DNA of 64,000 nt from an uncultured Prevotellaceae bacterium (GCA_902771785.1 CACXYH010000003.1:44734-108733), one strand, 5' to 3'. Positions 27,715-37,850 are shown, numbered from the stretch's first letter. Numbers and translations are program-made. Notes: generated from the letters alone by a model not told the origin.

Positions 27715-28665
27715 ATGAACATCGTCCACCTTTACGACAAAGAAAACAATGCTATCGCTAAATATGTAGATTTGCTACCTAAGCAAGTTGATGATGCCGG
27801 CATGGGCTATCCAGACATCTTACACATTCATGGATGCTGGCACTCATTGGCAACTATTCGCACGACGGCTCTCAAAGAGCGACGCATTGTGATTACCCCC
27901 CACGGCGACTTGCAGCCATGGGTGCTCAGCGAGCATAAGGCACAGCAGCTGTTAGAACGCCGACAGGTAGGCAGGGCATATACACTTATTGCTATGGGGC
28001 CTCAAGAGGCCGAGGGACTTCGGCAGTTGGGATGGAACACACGCATAGAAACCGTTGCCAATCCGTTGATAACGAAAACCACTTCAACTGAACAACTCAT
28101 AGCACAGCATTTGCGTATATATCAGAAAGTAATGGATAGTGACGTATTGCCATTGCTAAACAACGATACACGCCAAACTTTACGAGCATTATTGAAAGCG
28201 GGCGTCACAGGTGACGCACACTGGATAGAAGGCATGGATATACCTGAGCCACAATGGCGACTGCTATTGCTCTATGCCCACCAAGCTGACGTAAGCGACG
28301 TCATAGAACGTGGACTCGCCGTAATAGGCAGAAAGAAGCCCAACATCGACACCCAAAGTATCGAAAACTATCAAACCCGGTCTTATCGTCCTTCGACAAC
28401 AGTCGACACCCGGTCGGTTGTACAACTTATAAAAGACCTTCAGACACCTACTCTTCGGCGTCTGGTGGAACTCGACAAAGCCCTTCGGCAGCCAGATGTT
28501 GAAGACGACCAATTGCTGGAACTCATAGACCAGCAAGAGCTCAAGCAGCATACTGCCCGCATCATGCAATTGCTTTCAGAGCAGACTGCTTTCGACGAAG
28601 GATACATGTTATTGGCTCCACTAGACGATAAACAGACAGAGTCACTTCGAAGGAAAATGCAGTAG
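27715..28665 (+). CDS. Glycosyltransferase-4-like N-terminal half with unrecognised C-terminal region
   Basis: 316 residues. The first ~125 resemble the N-terminal Rossmann half of GT-B glycosyltransferases (D-I-L-H-I-H-G-C-W, I-V-I-T-P-H-G-D-L, A-M-G-P-Q-E-A-E-G-L-R-Q-L-G). The nucleotide-sugar-binding second Rossmann domain with its E-x7-E motif is not visible; instead there are about 190 mostly helical residues that I do not recognise. It may be an accessory or regulatory partner of the GT2 protein encoded just upstream. Confidence 0.6.
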   Translation: MNIVHLYDKENNAIAKYVDLLPKQVDDAGMGYPDILHIHGCWHSLATIRTTALKERRIVITPHGDLQPWVLSEHKAQQLLERRQVGRAYTLIAMGPQEAEGLRQLGWNTRIETVANPLITKTTSTEQLIAQHLRIYQKVMDSDVLPLLNNDTRQTLRALLKAGVTGDAHWIEGMDIPEPQWRLLLLYAHQADVSDVIERGLAVIGRKKPNIDTQSIENYQTRSYRPSTTVDTRSVVQLIKDLQTPTLRRLVELDKALRQPDVEDDQLLELIDQQELKQHTARIMQLLSEQTAFDEGYMLLAPLDDKQTESLRRKMQ

Positions 28666-28734
28666 ACAGAAGCAAAAGTGTAAGAAAATAATAAAATTAT
28701 TACATTTTCCCTTCGCTGTATCAAAATTATACAT

Positions 28735-28742
28735 TACCTTTG
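28735..28742 (+). promoter_or_regulatory. -7 element of fbp
   Basis: TACCTTTG, followed by a predicted 5' leader of about 35 nt to the fbp ATG. The upstream TTCG at 28,712-28,715 is only a partial -33 match. Confidence 0.6.
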
Positions 28743-28782
28743 CATTCAGAAACAAAATACCTAAAGCTAAAGACCTATCATC

Positions 28783-30735
28783 ATGACCAATGATATGCAC
28801 TATCTGAACCTGCTCTCGCAATCGTTCCCCACAGTTGCGGATGCCTCTACCGAAATCATTAACCTGGAGGCCATTCTCAACTTGCCCAAAGGAACGGAGC
28901 ATTTCCTGGCCGATCTGCACGGCGAGAGCGAGGCTTTCCTGCACGTGCTCAAGAATGCTTCTGGAAACATCAAGCGCAAAGTGGGCGAGATATTTGGCAA
29001 CACCATACGCGAATCAGAGAAGAAAGAGTTGTGCACGCTCATATACTATCCTGAGCAGAAACTGGAACTGATTAAGGCTGTTGAGCCCGACATCGACGAC
29101 TGGTATCACATCACCATCCATCAATTAGTAAAAGTGTGCCGCGATGTCAGTTCTAAATATTCGCGTTCCAAGGTGCGTAAGTCGCTGCCTGAAGACTTCT
29201 CGTATATTATAGAGGAGCTACTGCATGAACGGTCTGACGACCAAGACAAGGCTGCCTACGTAGCAGTAATTGTAGACACCATCATCTCTACTGGTCGTGC
29301 CGACGACTTCATCGTGGCCCTATGCAACGTCATCCAGCGTCTGGCCATCGACCAGCTGCACATCTTAGGCGACATCTACGACCGAGGCTCTGGCGCTCAC
29401 ATTATTCTCGACACCTTGCGCCAATACCATTCGTGGGATATCCAGTGGGGCAACCACGACATTCTTTGGATGGGGGCTGCCGCCGGCAACGATGCCTGCA
29501 TCTGCAACGTACTCCGCCTCTCGCTGCGCTATGCCAATCTCGCCACGCTCGAAGAGGGATACGGCATCAACCTCGTGCCGCTGGCCACCTTTGCCCTCGA
29601 GGTCTACGGCGAAGACCCCTGTAAGGAGTTCATGCCTAAGCTGTTGAAAGAACAGCAAATGGACGAAAAGACACTACTGCTGACAGCCAAGATGCACAAA
29701 GCCATCTCTATCATTCAGTTCAAGGAAGAGGCACGCATTTTCCATCGTCGGCCCGAATGGCAAATGGAAGACCGCTGCTTGCTTGAAAAGATTGACCTGA
29801 CACGTAAGGTTTGCGTTATCGACGGAAAAGAATATGCCATGAAGTCGTGCGACTTCCCCACCCTGTCGTCTCTCGAGCTCACCCCAGAAGAAGCTGACCT
29901 GATGCAGAAGCTGCACCACTCATTCCGAGTAAGCGAAAAGCTGCGCAAGCACATCCGCACGATTCTCTCCCACGGCTGCATGTATGCCATATATAACTCA
30001 AACCTGCTCTATCACGCCAGCATACCTCTCAACGACGACGGAACGCTGAAGGAGGTTCTGATTCTGGGTAAAAAGTATAGCGGAAAGAAGCTGATGGAGT
30101 ATACAGGCCAGCTCATCCGAGCCGCTTTCGAGAACGACACACCTGCCGATTTGAAAGCATTTGCCAAAGACTATTTCCTCTATCTATGGTGTGGCAAAGA
30201 CTCCCCCTTGTTCGACAAGTCGAAGATGGCTACCTTTGAACGTTACTTCCTGGAGGACAAGGAAACCTACCACGAGGAGAAAGGTAACTATTTCAAGCTA
30301 CGCGACTCAGCTGAAGTCTGCGACCGCATACTCGATGCGTTTGGTGTGAAAGGGCAAAACCGACACATCATCAACGGCCACGTACCCGTTCATGCCTCTA
30401 AGGGCGAGAACCCCATCAAGGCCAACGGTCGCCTCATGGTGATCGACGGAGGCTTCTCGGAGGCGTATCATTCTGAGACCGGTATAGCAGGCTATACGCT
30501 CATTTACCACAGCCGAGGCTTCCAGTTGGTTCAACATGAGCCGTTTACCAGTACAAAAGAAGCCATCAGACAGGGCACCGATATTAAGTCGACTACGCAG
30601 ATTGTTGAAATGTCAACCCATCGCATGTTGGTAGCCGATACCGACAAAGGCGACGAACTGCGTGCTCAGATTGACGACCTGAAAGGTCTGCTCTATGCCT
30701 ATCGACACGGCATCATCAAGGAGAAACGAAACTAA
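28783..30735 (+). CDS. fbp: Fructose-1,6-bisphosphatase class III
   Basis: 650 residues, the size of the Firmicutes/Bacteroidetes class III enzyme. Calcineurin-like phosphatase motifs are visible: A-D-L-H-G-E, G-D-I-Y-D-R-G, W-G-N-H-D, and the later N-G-H-V-P-V. It removes the 1-phosphate from fructose 1,6-bisphosphate in gluconeogenesis. dcuB follows 25 nt later, which fits growth on C4-dicarboxylates or export of succinate. Confidence 0.95.
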   Translation: MTNDMHYLNLLSQSFPTVADASTEIINLEAILNLPKGTEHFLADLHGESEAFLHVLKNASGNIKRKVGEIFGNTIRESEKKELCTLIYYPEQKLELIKAVEPDIDDWYHITIHQLVKVCRDVSSKYSRSKVRKSLPEDFSYIIEELLHERSDDQDKAAYVAVIVDTIISTGRADDFIVALCNVIQRLAIDQLHILGDIYDRGSGAHIILDTLRQYHSWDIQWGNHDILWMGAAAGNDACICNVLRLSLRYANLATLEEGYGINLVPLATFALEVYGEDPCKEFMPKLLKEQQMDEKTLLLTAKMHKAISIIQFKEEARIFHRRPEWQMEDRCLLEKIDLTRKVCVIDGKEYAMKSCDFPTLSSLELTPEEADLMQKLHHSFRVSEKLRKHIRTILSHGCMYAIYNSNLLYHASIPLNDDGTLKEVLILGKKYSGKKLMEYTGQLIRAAFENDTPADLKAFAKDYFLYLWCGKDSPLFDKSKMATFERYFLEDKETYHEEKGNYFKLRDSAEVCDRILDAFGVKGQNRHIINGHVPVHASKGENPIKANGRLMVIDGGFSEAYHSETGIAGYTLIYHSRGFQLVQHEPFTSTKEAIRQGTDIKSTTQIVEMSTHRMLVADTDKGDELRAQIDDLKGLLYAYRHGIIKEKRN

Positions 30736-30760
30736 AAATTTAAAACTTAAATTATTCATT

Positions 30761-32209
30761 ATGATTACTTTTACTATGATTCTCCAGCTCTGCATCGTAC
30801 TTGGTGCGCTCTGGGTGGGTTCACGCTACGGCTCGTTAGCGCTTGGTGCCATCTCTGGCATCGGTTTGGCCATCCTTGTTTTCTGTTTTGGTCTGAAACC
30901 TGGCACGCCTCCAACCGATGTGATATACATTATTATTGCAGCAGTCACCTGTGCGGGCATCATGCAGGCATCGGGCGGCACGGACTGGCTCATCCAGATT
31001 GCCGAAAAACTGCTGCGCAAGCATCCTGACCGCATCACGTTTCTGGCTCCGCTCTGCACGTTTTTCCTCACCGTGCTGGTGGGTACGGGCCATGTAGTTT
31101 ACACACTCATGCCGATTATCTGCGATATCGCGTTGAAGAAAGGCATTCGTCCTGAACGTCCCTGTGGAGTAGCCTCGATTGCATCGCAGGTGGGCATCAC
31201 TTGTTCGCCTATCGCTGCAGCCGTAGTAGCCTTCGTCACCATCTCCAATGCCAATGGTTTCGACATCACCATTCCCGGCGTGCTGATGATTTCCATCCCT
31301 GCCTGCATCTGCGGACTTATGGCTGCTGCCGCCGCCAGCTATCATCGCGGATTAGACCTCGACAAAGACCCACAGTTCCAAGCCAAGCTGAAAGACCCAG
31401 AGCAGTATAAATACATCTATGGCAATTCGGCTACCACGCTCGACAAGGAGATACCACAGTCGGCCAAGAATGCCGTATTTATTTTCCTGGGCGCCCTCTG
31501 TGTCATCGTCTTCTTCGCAATCTTCCAGAATGCCCTGCCCGCCTACGACACCATGCGTGCCGTGAAAGGTACCGACCCGCTGGTGATTAACGAGAACCTG
31601 ACGCTGACAGCCGACCAGCTGGTAAAGGCCAAGATTCATATTGACGGCATGACGGAATTCTTCGACAAGCCTCTGGCCATGAATCTTGTCATCCAGATTG
31701 TAATGATTACAGCTGCTGCCCTGATGATTATCTTCTGCAAGGCAGCTCCCAAGAAAGCTGTTGCGGGTCCTGTGTGGCAGAGTGGCATGGTGGCTGTCGT
31801 GGCCATCTATGGCATAGCCTGGTTGGCAGACACCTACTTCTCCAACTACCTTGACGAGATGAAGCTCATGCTGGCCGATGTTGTTTCGGCCTACCCGTGG
31901 AGCATCGCCCTTGTGTTCTTCCTCGTATCCGTGCTCATCAATTCGCAGGGAGCCGTCGTCGTGGCTATGCTGCCCTTAGCCTACTCGTTGGGCATCGAAG
32001 GTCCTGTGCTGCTGGGTGTGCTCCCCTCTGTCTATGGTTACTTCTTCATCCCCAACTATCCCAGCGATATTGCCACCGTGAACTTCGACCGTTCTGGCAC
32101 TACTGTCATTGGTAAGTATCTGCTCAACCACTCGTTCATGATGCCTGGTCTGGTATGCGTCATCACGTCGACCATCGTGGCCTACGTGCTCTCTCTTATC
32201 TTCTATTAA
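30761..32209 (+). CDS. dcuB: Anaerobic C4-dicarboxylate transporter (DcuA/DcuB family)
   Basis: 482 residues from the ATG at 30,761; an in-frame extension runs back into fbp but would put polar residues ahead of the first membrane helix. About 10-12 membrane segments. The family pattern is seen in S-Q-V-G-I-T-C-S-P-I-A-A-A and F-I-P-N-Y-P-S-D-I-A-T. It exchanges fumarate, malate or aspartate for succinate across the inner membrane. Confidence 0.92.
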   Translation: MITFTMILQLCIVLGALWVGSRYGSLALGAISGIGLAILVFCFGLKPGTPPTDVIYIIIAAVTCAGIMQASGGTDWLIQIAEKLLRKHPDRITFLAPLCTFFLTVLVGTGHVVYTLMPIICDIALKKGIRPERPCGVASIASQVGITCSPIAAAVVAFVTISNANGFDITIPGVLMISIPACICGLMAAAAASYHRGLDLDKDPQFQAKLKDPEQYKYIYGNSATTLDKEIPQSAKNAVFIFLGALCVIVFFAIFQNALPAYDTMRAVKGTDPLVINENLTLTADQLVKAKIHIDGMTEFFDKPLAMNLVIQIVMITAAALMIIFCKAAPKKAVAGPVWQSGMVAVVAIYGIAWLADTYFSNYLDEMKLMLADVVSAYPWSIALVFFLVSVLINSQGAVVVAMLPLAYSLGIEGPVLLGVLPSVYGYFFIPNYPSDIATVNFDRSGTTVIGKYLLNHSFMMPGLVCVITSTIVAYVLSLIFY

Positions 32210-32234
32210 ATATAGGACACGCGACAACAAGTCA

Positions 32235-32272
32235 GCCCCAACCGACAGAATGTCATCTTCGTCGGTTGGGGC
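32235..32272 (+). terminator. 12-bp perfect hairpin between dcuB and clpB
   Basis: GCCCCAACCGAC (32,235-32,246) pairs perfectly with 32,261-32,272 across a 14-nt loop. It is 26 nt after the dcuB stop and 52 nt before clpB. The following bases are not a U-run, so it may be a weak terminator, an mRNA stabiliser or an attenuator. Confidence 0.5.
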
Positions 32273-32323
32273 ATGCTATTTGTTGGGAGGTAAGCAGAAC
32301 AAACAAATAAGGAGGATAAGAAA

Positions 32324-34831
32324 ATGACATTAGACAAATTTACAATCAAGGCACAAGAGACGGTGCAGCAGGCCGTCAACGTTGCCCAACAGAACGGACA
32401 GCAGACCATCGAGCCGGTTCACATCATGGCGGGGCTCTTCGACAAAGCCCGCGACGTAGTTAGTTTCCTGTTTCAGAAGCTGGGAGTCAACGCCCAGCAA
32501 ATAGAGATGCTCTGCCAGCAGGAACTGAAGCATCTGCCACGCGTACAGGGTGGCGAGCCCTACCTGAGTTCTGATTCCAACCAAGTGCTGCTCAAGGCTC
32601 AGGAGCTTTCTCAGCAGATGGGCGACGAGTTCGTCAGCGTTGAGCCGCTGTTGCTTGCATTGCTGATGGTTAGCTCTACGGTAAGCCGCATACTGAAGGA
32701 TGCCGGCATCAGCGAGAAAGACCTTCGGCAGGCCATTCTCGAACTGCGACAGGGGCAGCGCGTTCAGTCGCAGAGTGCCGACGACAACTACCAGTCGCTC
32801 GAAAAGTATGCCAAGAACCTTGTGGACTTAGCCCGTCAGGGGAAGTTAGACCCCGTCATCGGTCGAGACGATGAGATACGCCGTGTGCTGCAAATCCTGA
32901 GCCGACGCACCAAGAACAATCCTATCCTGATAGGTGAGCCAGGTACGGGTAAGACCGCTATCGTCGAGGGATTAGCCCAACGTATCGTGCGTGGCGACGT
33001 TCCTGAGAACCTGAAGGACAAGCAACTCTTCTCGCTCGACATGGGCGCCCTGGTGGCTGGTGCAAAGTACAAGGGTGAATTCGAGGAACGACTGAAGAGC
33101 GTCATCAACGAAGTGACAAAGTCGGAAGGACGCATCATCCTCTTCATCGACGAGATCCATACGCTGGTGGGTGCCGGAGGTGGCGAGGGAGCTATGGATG
33201 CAGCCAACATCCTGAAGCCTGCTCTGGCACGAGGCGAGCTGCGCTCCATCGGTGCAACTACCCTCAACGAGTATCAGAAATACTTCGAGAAGGACAAGGC
33301 TCTTGAGCGTCGTTTCCAGACAGTCATGGTCGACGAACCCGACGAAATGAGTGCCATCAGCATTCTCCGCGGTCTGAAGGAACGCTATGAGAACCACCAC
33401 AAGGTGCGTATTCAGGACGATGCCTGTATTGCTGCCGTACAGCTGTCAGAGCGTTACATCAACGAGCGTTTCCTGCCTGACAAAGCCATCGACCTGATGG
33501 ATGAGGCTGCCGCCAAGTTGCGAATGGAACGTGACTCCGTACCGGAGGAACTCGACGAGATAGTGCGCAGGTTGAAGCAGTTGGAAATTGAGCGGGAAGC
33601 CATCAAGCGTGAGAACGACGAGCCAAAGATAGCCCAGCTCGACAAGGAGATTGCTGAACTGCGCGAACAGGAGCAACAATTCCGTGCCAAGTGGGAAGGC
33701 GAGCGCCAGTTGGTCAACAAAATCCAGCAGGACAAGCAGCAGATAGAGACGTTAAAGTATGAAGCTGAGCGTGCTGAGCGCGAAGGAGACTACGGCAAGG
33801 TTGCTGAAATACGCTACTCTAAGCTAAAGGCTCTTGAAGACGACATCAAGCACATACAGCAGCAGCTGGCTTCGGCGCAGGGCGGCAACGCTATGGTACG
33901 CGAAGAAGTGACTGCCGACGACATTGCTGAGGTGGTGAGCCGATGGACGGGCATTCCCGTAACCCGCATGATGCAGAGCGAAAGAGAAAAGTTGCTACAT
34001 CTGGAGGACGAGCTTCACAAGCGCGTCATAGGACAGGACGAAGCCATTGTTGCCGTCAGCGATGCTGTACGCCGAAGCCGTGCCGGCCTGCAAGACCCCA
34101 AGCGGCCTATCGCCTCATTCATATTCCTGGGTACTACCGGTGTAGGTAAGACGGAACTGGCCAAGGCGCTGGCCGAATATCTCTTCAACGACGAGACGAT
34201 GATGACGCGAATTGATATGTCAGAATATCAGGAGAAGCATACCGTATCGCGACTGATTGGTGCGCCTCCGGGCTACATTGGCTACGACGAAGGCGGACAA
34301 CTGACGGAAGCTGTCAGACGCAAGCCCTATCAGGTGCTGCTGTTCGACGAGATTGAGAAGGCCCACCCCGACGTCTTCAACATTCTGCTGCAGGTGCTCG
34401 ACGATGGACGACTGACCGACAACAAGGGCCGTACAGCCAACTTCAAGAACACCATCATCATCATGACCAGCAACGCTACCCGCGAGCAGTTGCGCCAGAC
34501 GATGCGACCTGAGTTCCTGAACCGTATTGACGAAATCATCACCTTCAAGCAGCTCAACGAGGAACAGATTGCCGACGTGGTGCGCTTGCAGATGAAGCGC
34601 GTGGAGCAGATGCTCGAACCGCAGGGCTTCAAGCTCGAGGTGACGGAACACGCCGTTCGCTGGTTGGCTCGCGAGGGCTATGACCCAGACTTCGGCGCCC
34701 GCCCCGTGAAGCGTGCCATACAGCACTACGTGCTCAACGACCTCTCGCGCAAGTTGCTTGCCAACGAGGTGTCGCGTGAGAAGCCCATCATCATCGATGA
34801 GTTTGGCGACGGGCTTGTATTCAGGAACTAA
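32324..34831 (+). CDS. clpB: ClpB disaggregase, with a shortened second ATPase domain
   Basis: 835 residues. Order: Clp_N repeats (1-145), AAA domain 1 with G204EPGTGKT211, coiled-coil M domain (about 400-525), AAA domain 2 with G603TTGVGKT610 (the usual residue two is P), C-terminal small domain with G-A-R-P-V-K-R-A-I. After sensor-1 M714-T-S-N717 only ten residues precede R-P-E-F-L-N-R-I-D, where ClpB normally has about 37; this accounts for a length of 835 instead of about 862. The frame stays open. With DnaK it reactivates aggregated proteins. Whether this copy is active is uncertain. Confidence 0.93.
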   Translation: MTLDKFTIKAQETVQQAVNVAQQNGQQTIEPVHIMAGLFDKARDVVSFLFQKLGVNAQQIEMLCQQELKHLPRVQGGEPYLSSDSNQVLLKAQELSQQMGDEFVSVEPLLLALLMVSSTVSRILKDAGISEKDLRQAILELRQGQRVQSQSADDNYQSLEKYAKNLVDLARQGKLDPVIGRDDEIRRVLQILSRRTKNNPILIGEPGTGKTAIVEGLAQRIVRGDVPENLKDKQLFSLDMGALVAGAKYKGEFEERLKSVINEVTKSEGRIILFIDEIHTLVGAGGGEGAMDAANILKPALARGELRSIGATTLNEYQKYFEKDKALERRFQTVMVDEPDEMSAISILRGLKERYENHHKVRIQDDACIAAVQLSERYINERFLPDKAIDLMDEAAAKLRMERDSVPEELDEIVRRLKQLEIEREAIKRENDEPKIAQLDKEIAELREQEQQFRAKWEGERQLVNKIQQDKQQIETLKYEAERAEREGDYGKVAEIRYSKLKALEDDIKHIQQQLASAQGGNAMVREEVTADDIAEVVSRWTGIPVTRMMQSEREKLLHLEDELHKRVIGQDEAIVAVSDAVRRSRAGLQDPKRPIASFIFLGTTGVGKTELAKALAEYLFNDETMMTRIDMSEYQEKHTVSRLIGAPPGYIGYDEGGQLTEAVRRKPYQVLLFDEIEKAHPDVFNILLQVLDDGRLTDNKGRTANFKNTIIIMTSNATREQLRQTMRPEFLNRIDEIITFKQLNEEQIADVVRLQMKRVEQMLEPQGFKLEVTEHAVRWLAREGYDPDFGARPVKRAIQHYVLNDLSRKLLANEVSREKPIIIDEFGDGLVFRN

Positions 34832-34841
34832 ATCGTTAAGA

Positions 34842-35510
34842 CTACTTACAACGGTCTATCCAAGGTTTCAGTATAGCTTTGGATAGACCTTTTTTTTGTG
34901 CCTCCTGCAACTCGGCCCATGCTTCTTCGTTGCGCTTGAGCGACAGGAGCAGCTCCACTTTCGAGACGACGTACTCTGCATTCTCAGGAGCCAGCCGAAT
35001 GGCTTCGTCCCAATCATAGAGGGCCGGCTCGTACTGCTTCAGCTCGCGTTCGTAATCAGCCCGAACGGCATAGGCCACAGCCGAGTCGGGATGCTGCTGC
35101 ACCAGGCGGTTCAGCTCGTCGACTGTATCGACCTGTCGCCCCAGCTTCCGCTTCACCATAGCAAGCCCCATTCGAGCCTCAAAGTGGTTTGGCACCTGAG
35201 CAAGAAAGGCTTCATAGTCGCGCAGCGCAAGGTCGTAGTGGCGCTGATGGTTGTGAGCATAGGCGCGGAAGTAGCGTGCGGCGAGGTTGTCGGCATCGAG
35301 CTGCAACACGCGGCCATACTCGTCGATGGCATAGTCCCATTGGTTGAGTTCTATGTTGACGGCAGCCTTGCGGAGGCGCAGGTCGGTGGAACGGGGCTGC
35401 AGGGCGATGGCCTTATTGAGAACGGCCAGCGAGTCTCGCCACTCCTGCGCGTTTTGTGCAGAAGTGGCGAGTGTGGCCGATAGGGCTATTGCAAGCAGAA
35501 ACAGTCTCAT
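34842..35510 (-). CDS. Secreted TPR-repeat protein
   Basis: 222 residues from the ATG at 35,510, which overlaps the leuB stop (ATGA). A signal peptide (1-18, ending TSAQ) is followed by about five TPR units ([23 protein letters not shown]). Probably periplasmic; function unknown. Its last codons contain the intrinsic terminator of the converging clpB gene. Confidence 0.8.
   Translation of the reverse strand: MRLFLLAIALSATLATSAQNAQEWRDSLAVLNKAIALQPRSTDLRLRKAAVNIELNQWDYAIDEYGRVLQLDADNLAARYFRAYAHNHQRHYDLALRDYEAFLAQVPNHFEARMGLAMVKRKLGRQVDTVDELNRLVQQHPDSAVAYAVRADYERELKQYEPALYDWDEAIRLAPENAEYVVSKVELLLSLKRNEEAWAELQEAQKKGLSKAILKPWIDRCK
34853..34897 (+). terminator. Intrinsic terminator of clpB inside the convergent TPR gene
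   Basis: A 13-bp stem (34,853-34,865 with 34,877-34,889, one G-U pair, 11-nt loop) followed by eight T. It starts 22 nt after the clpB stop and lies wholly within the coding 3' end of the TPR gene on the other strand. Confidence 0.85.
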
Positions 35511-36568
35511 TTGCGGTTGATATAGTCGACAATCCATTGTCCTACCTCGCTGGTTCCATAGTGGGCACCACCCTCTACTTGTATTTCCGGCGTGCGAACA
35601 TTGGCATCAAGGCTGGCGTTGACAGCCTCGCGCACAAGTGCTCCCTCCTCGTTCAGGCCAAAGTGTTCAAGCAGCATGGCTGCAGAAAGGATTTGCGCCA
35701 AGGGGTTGGCTAGGTTCTGTCCGGCAGCCTGCGGCCACGAGCCGTGCACGGGTTCAAAGAGCGGAGTGTGCACACCCAGCGACGACGAGGGCTGGAGTCC
35801 CATGCTGCCCGTGATGCACGAAGTCTCGTCGGTGAGAATGTCGCCGAAGGTGTTTTCGGTTACTATCACGTCGAAGAAGCGGGGTTCGGTGAGCACACGC
35901 ATGGAGGCGTTGTCGATGAACATGTAGTCGGTCTGCACGTCAGGATACTGCGGCTCCATCTCTTTGGCAATCTGGCGCCACAGGCGCGAAGACGCCAGCA
36001 CGTTGGCTTTGTCGACTACGGTGAGATGACGGCGACGCGTGCGGGCCATCTCGAAGGCTACCTTCAGGATGCGCTCAATCTCTGGGCGGGTATAGATGTC
36101 GGTGTCAAATGCCTTGTCGTTGTCCTGATACTTCTCGCCAAAGTACATGCCGCCAGTCAACTCGCGAATGACCACGAAGTCGGCTCCACGCAACAGCTCG
36201 TCTTTCAGGGGCGACTTATGAAGCAGACAGTCGAACGTAGCAACGGGACGCACGTTGGCAAAGAGTCCCAACTTCTTGCGCATGGCCAGTAGTCCCTGCT
36301 CAGGGCGCACCTTCGAGGTGGGGTCGTTGTCGTATTTCAGGTCGCCTACGGCAGCGAAGAGCACGGCGTCGGCTCGCATGCACACGTCGTGGGTAGCAGC
36401 CGGATAGGGGTCGCCCACAAGGTCGATGGCATGAGCGCCCACAATGGCCTCTTCGTAAGTGAACTCATGCTGGAATTTACGTGCGACAGCCTCCATGACG
36501 GCTACGCCCTGCTTCATGATTTCCGGTCCGATACCATCGCCCGGAAGTACTGCAATCTTTAGTTTCAT
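35507..36568 (-). CDS. leuB: 3-isopropylmalate dehydrogenase
   Basis: 353 residues. Motifs: [10 protein letters not shown] at the start, [18 protein letters not shown], and the NAD-site E-P-V-H-G-S-W-P. It oxidises 3-isopropylmalate in leucine synthesis. It stands apart from other leu genes here and is transcribed with the TPR gene; promoter at 36,636-36,666. Confidence 0.94.
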   Translation of the reverse strand: MKLKIAVLPGDGIGPEIMKQGVAVMEAVARKFQHEFTYEEAIVGAHAIDLVGDPYPAATHDVCMRADAVLFAAVGDLKYDNDPTSKVRPEQGLLAMRKKLGLFANVRPVATFDCLLHKSPLKDELLRGADFVVIRELTGGMYFGEKYQDNDKAFDTDIYTRPEIERILKVAFEMARTRRRHLTVVDKANVLASSRLWRQIAKEMEPQYPDVQTDYMFIDNASMRVLTEPRFFDVIVTENTFGDILTDETSCITGSMGLQPSSSLGVHTPLFEPVHGSWPQAAGQNLANPLAQILSAAMLLEHFGLNEEGALVREAVNASLDANVRTPEIQVEGGAHYGTSEVGQWIVDYINRK

Positions 36569-36635
36569 GTTGTACTTAGAATATAATAATGTTGTCCGTG
36601 TTGTGTCGCCAGTCTGTGCTAACAGAAAAGCGGGG

Positions 36636-36666
36636 CAAAGGTAAGCAAAATAATTGAACGGGCAAA
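36636..36666 (-). promoter_or_regulatory. Promoter of leuB
   Basis: Minus strand TACCTTTG (36,636-36,643) and TTTG (36,663-36,666), 19 bp apart: a full consensus match. The leader would be about 60 nt. Confidence 0.7.
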
Positions 36667-36695
36667 AAATAAAACCTTAAAAGCACTTAAAGATG

Positions 36696-36783
36696 GATTC
36701 ACGCGACAAATCCAACCGATTCACGGGACTAATCGAGGCGATTCACGGGACTAATCGAGGCGATTCACGGGACTAATCCAAGC
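36696..36783. repeat. 22-bp tandem array, locus 2 (four units)
   Basis: Units begin at 36,696, 36,718, 36,740 and 36,762, then a partial GATTGGTCCG. The 17-bp core is GATTCACGGGACTAATC (first unit GATTCACGCGACAAATC) plus a 5-bp linker. It is clearly related to the array at 16,868. It lies between the divergent leuB and rpoD promoters and makes up most of the 381-bp gap with them. Confidence 0.9.
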
Positions 36784-36845
36784 GATTGGTCCGTTCAATC
36801 TCAGGCGGGCGAATGCTTAAAAAGATAAAAAAGAATGCAGATAAA

Positions 36846-36877
36846 TTTGGAAGTTATCGAAATAATTCGTAACTTTG
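36846..36877 (+). promoter_or_regulatory. Promoter of rpoD
   Basis: TTTG (36,846-36,849), 20 bp, TAACTTTG (36,870-36,877): one of the best consensus matches in the window. The leader is about 68 nt. Confidence 0.75.
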
Positions 36878-36881
36878 CAGC

Positions 36882-36900
36882 GCCTTTTGAAGGAAAAGGC
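36882..36900 (+). other. 5' leader hairpin of rpoD
   Basis: GCCTTTT (36,882-36,888) pairs with AAAAGGC (36,894-36,900) over a 5-nt loop, right at the predicted 5' end of the rpoD mRNA. It may stabilise the transcript. Confidence 0.45.
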
Positions 36901-36949
36901 TTTAAACAAGTTGAAAATCAAGACGTTAGCTAACAATTAGGATAATAAG

Positions 36950-37822
36950 ATGAGACAACTAAAAATTCAGAAGAGTATCACCAACCGTTCGAGTGAGGCT
37001 CTGGACAAGTATCTGGTAGAGATTGGCCGTGCTCCGCTCATCAGCATTGATGAAGAGATTGAGCTGGCACAGAAGATACGCAAGGGCGGCCCGGAGGGCG
37101 AGCGTGCGAAGGATAAGCTCGTTACTGCCAACTTACGCTTTGTGGTGTCTGTTGCCAAGCAATACCAGCACCAAGGTCTCACGCTGACCGACCTCATCGA
37201 CGAGGGCAACATAGGACTGATTAAGGCTGCACAGAAGTTCGACGAGACGCGCGGCTTCAAGTTCATCTCCTATGCCGTCTGGTGGATTCGCCAGAGCATT
37301 CTGCAGGCCATTGCCGAGCAGAGCCGCATCGTACGCCTGCCACTCAACCAGGTGGGCTCGCTGAATAAGATTAGTCACGAAATCAATAAGTTCGAGCAGG
37401 AGAACCAGCGCCATCCCTCAGTAGCAGAGCTGGCAGAGCTGACAGAGATCGACGAGGAGAAAATCGGACAGTCGATGATGGCCGACGGCCACCACGTGTC
37501 GATCGACGCTCCTTTCCAGGACGGCGAGGACAACTGCATGCTCGACGTGATGGCTTCGGGCGACGACTCGCGCACCGACCGTCAGGTAGACCATGAGTCG
37601 ATGGCCCAGGAGCTGAACGCCGTGCTCTCTAAGGTGCTGAAGGAGAGAGAGATCATCATCATCCGCGAGTGCTTCGGCATTGGCTGCCACGAGAAGGGTC
37701 TGGAGGAGATTGGCGACGAGCTGGGTCTCACCCGCGAGCGTGTGCGCCAGATACGCGAGAAGAGCATTGCCAAGCTTCGCGACTCAGGTAATGCGAAGAT
37801 TTTGATGAAGTATTTGGGCTAA
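36950..37822 (+). CDS. rpoD: Primary RNA polymerase sigma factor RpoD
   Basis: 290 residues, the short Bacteroidetes form without region 1.1. Region 2 has D-L-I-D-E-G-N-I-G-L-I-K-A and S-Y-A-V-W-W-I-R-Q-S-I; region 4 has G-L-T-R-E-R-V-R-Q-I-R-E-K-S-I. It directs RNA polymerase to the TTTG/TAnnTTTG promoters found throughout the window. Confidence 0.96.
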   Translation: MRQLKIQKSITNRSSEALDKYLVEIGRAPLISIDEEIELAQKIRKGGPEGERAKDKLVTANLRFVVSVAKQYQHQGLTLTDLIDEGNIGLIKAAQKFDETRGFKFISYAVWWIRQSILQAIAEQSRIVRLPLNQVGSLNKISHEINKFEQENQRHPSVAELAELTEIDEEKIGQSMMADGHHVSIDAPFQDGEDNCMLDVMASGDDSRTDRQVDHESMAQELNAVLSKVLKEREIIIIRECFGIGCHEKGLEEIGDELGLTRERVRQIREKSIAKLRDSGNAKILMKYLG

Positions 37823-37845
37823 TTGAAAAAAACTTTGTACCTTTG
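37813..37845 (+). promoter_or_regulatory. Promoter at the 3' end of rpoD
   Basis: TTTG (37,813-37,816), 21 bp, TACCTTTG (37,838-37,845). The predicted transcription start is at or next to the GTG start codon at 37,851, which would make the next mRNA leaderless. Confidence 0.5.
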
Positions 37846-37850
37846 GGGCT

